DNA of 64,000 nt from Planctomycetota bacterium (GTDB taxonomy: Bacteria > Planctomycetota > UBA1135 > GCA-002686595): NCBI GenBank assembly GCA_012960475.1, contig DUBE01000066.1, positions 129,725-193,724 of the forward strand, read 5' to 3'. Both the position numbers and the translations under genes were made by a program. The stretch's first letter is position 1, and each line of letters starts with the position of its first letter. Below are positions 63,973 to 64,000 of this stretch, in pieces. The notes beneath the pieces were generated by a model. The model saw nothing but the letters and a program-made list of their open reading frames with translations. It was not told the origin of the DNA and made no database searches.

Positions 63973-64000
63973 GCGGGACGGTCCACTCGGGCCGTTCCGC
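63973..64000 (+). terminator. Terminator-like hairpin at the right edge
   Basis: GCGGGACGG (63973-63981) pairs with CCGTTCCGC (63992-64000) with one G-U pair, 30 nt after the stop of the second small gene. Any T-run would lie beyond the window. Confidence 0.5.

Overview
The window is 64 kb of GC-rich, gene-dense bacterial chromosome, most likely from a planctomycete (Planctomycetota). This is inferred from gene content. There is an ECF-type sigma factor overlapping the gene of a membrane-bound Ser/Thr kinase. There is a secreted protein with a C-terminal beta-rich domain (FGYFLVSQT...GGSQGNLCLGGSIGRF) of a kind I associate with planctomycete exoproteins. There are also a very large FG-GAP/ASPIC lipoprotein, HEAT-repeat, carboxypeptidase-regulatory-like and sulfatase exoproteins, and many lipoproteins. 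No rRNA, tRNA, CRISPR array, insertion sequence, prophage or integrase was seen. The region looks like core plus lineage-specific chromosome rather than a mobile island.

Layout from left to right: the 3' end of an unidentified gene; smc; a secreted M28 (glutaminyl-cyclase-like) peptidase on the opposite strand; the stress module prkA-yeaH-spoVR followed by a Fe-S PD-(D/E)XK nuclease; and four overlapping glycosyltransferase genes (11.4-17.1 kb). A minus-strand operon follows (rnpA, yidD, a TolB-like lipoprotein, a FixJ-type response regulator, an MBL-fold hydrolase), then L-lysine 6-transaminase, an MFS exporter and a DUF5916 outer-membrane-type protein. Next comes a minus-strand secreted HEAT-repeat protein whose signal peptide and mature part are in one frame but separated by a single TGA, then a propeller lipoprotein, LhgO, and thiC under a TPP riboswitch. 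The sigma factor/kinase pair follows, then the exoprotein, an LplT-PlsC-AMP-binding fusion, an FAD oxidoreductase, a degenerate cyanophycinase-like protein, a Nudix hydrolase, a thioesterase and the FG-GAP/ASPIC lipoprotein. After these lie an envelope operon (Pff1-like M28 membrane peptidase, GT39/TPR protein, sulfatase-fold lipoprotein), a multi-domain carboxypeptidase-regulatory protein, an RskA-like protein, a UvrD/PcrA helicase, a DprE2/DprE1-like pair with a THUMP rRNA methyltransferase, and two paralogous small membrane proteins.

The most interesting observation is the HEAT-repeat gene. Its ribosome binding site, signal peptide and mature domain share one frame interrupted only by TGA at codon 28, directly after a Cys. 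A perfect 7-bp stem with a GGU apical loop lies 21 nt downstream of the TGA, which matches the bacterial SECIS pattern, so a secreted Cys-Sec selenoprotein is a concrete, testable hypothesis. Also notable are a recurrent -10-like hexamer placed 6-10 nt before start codons (suggesting leaderless mRNAs), two unexplained structured intergenic regions, and the tandem small membrane proteins at the right end.

All functional calls come from reading motifs and family patterns by eye. No database search was run. Start codons were moved from the longest possible frame where signal peptides, gene overlaps or promoter position argued for it, and this is stated per gene.
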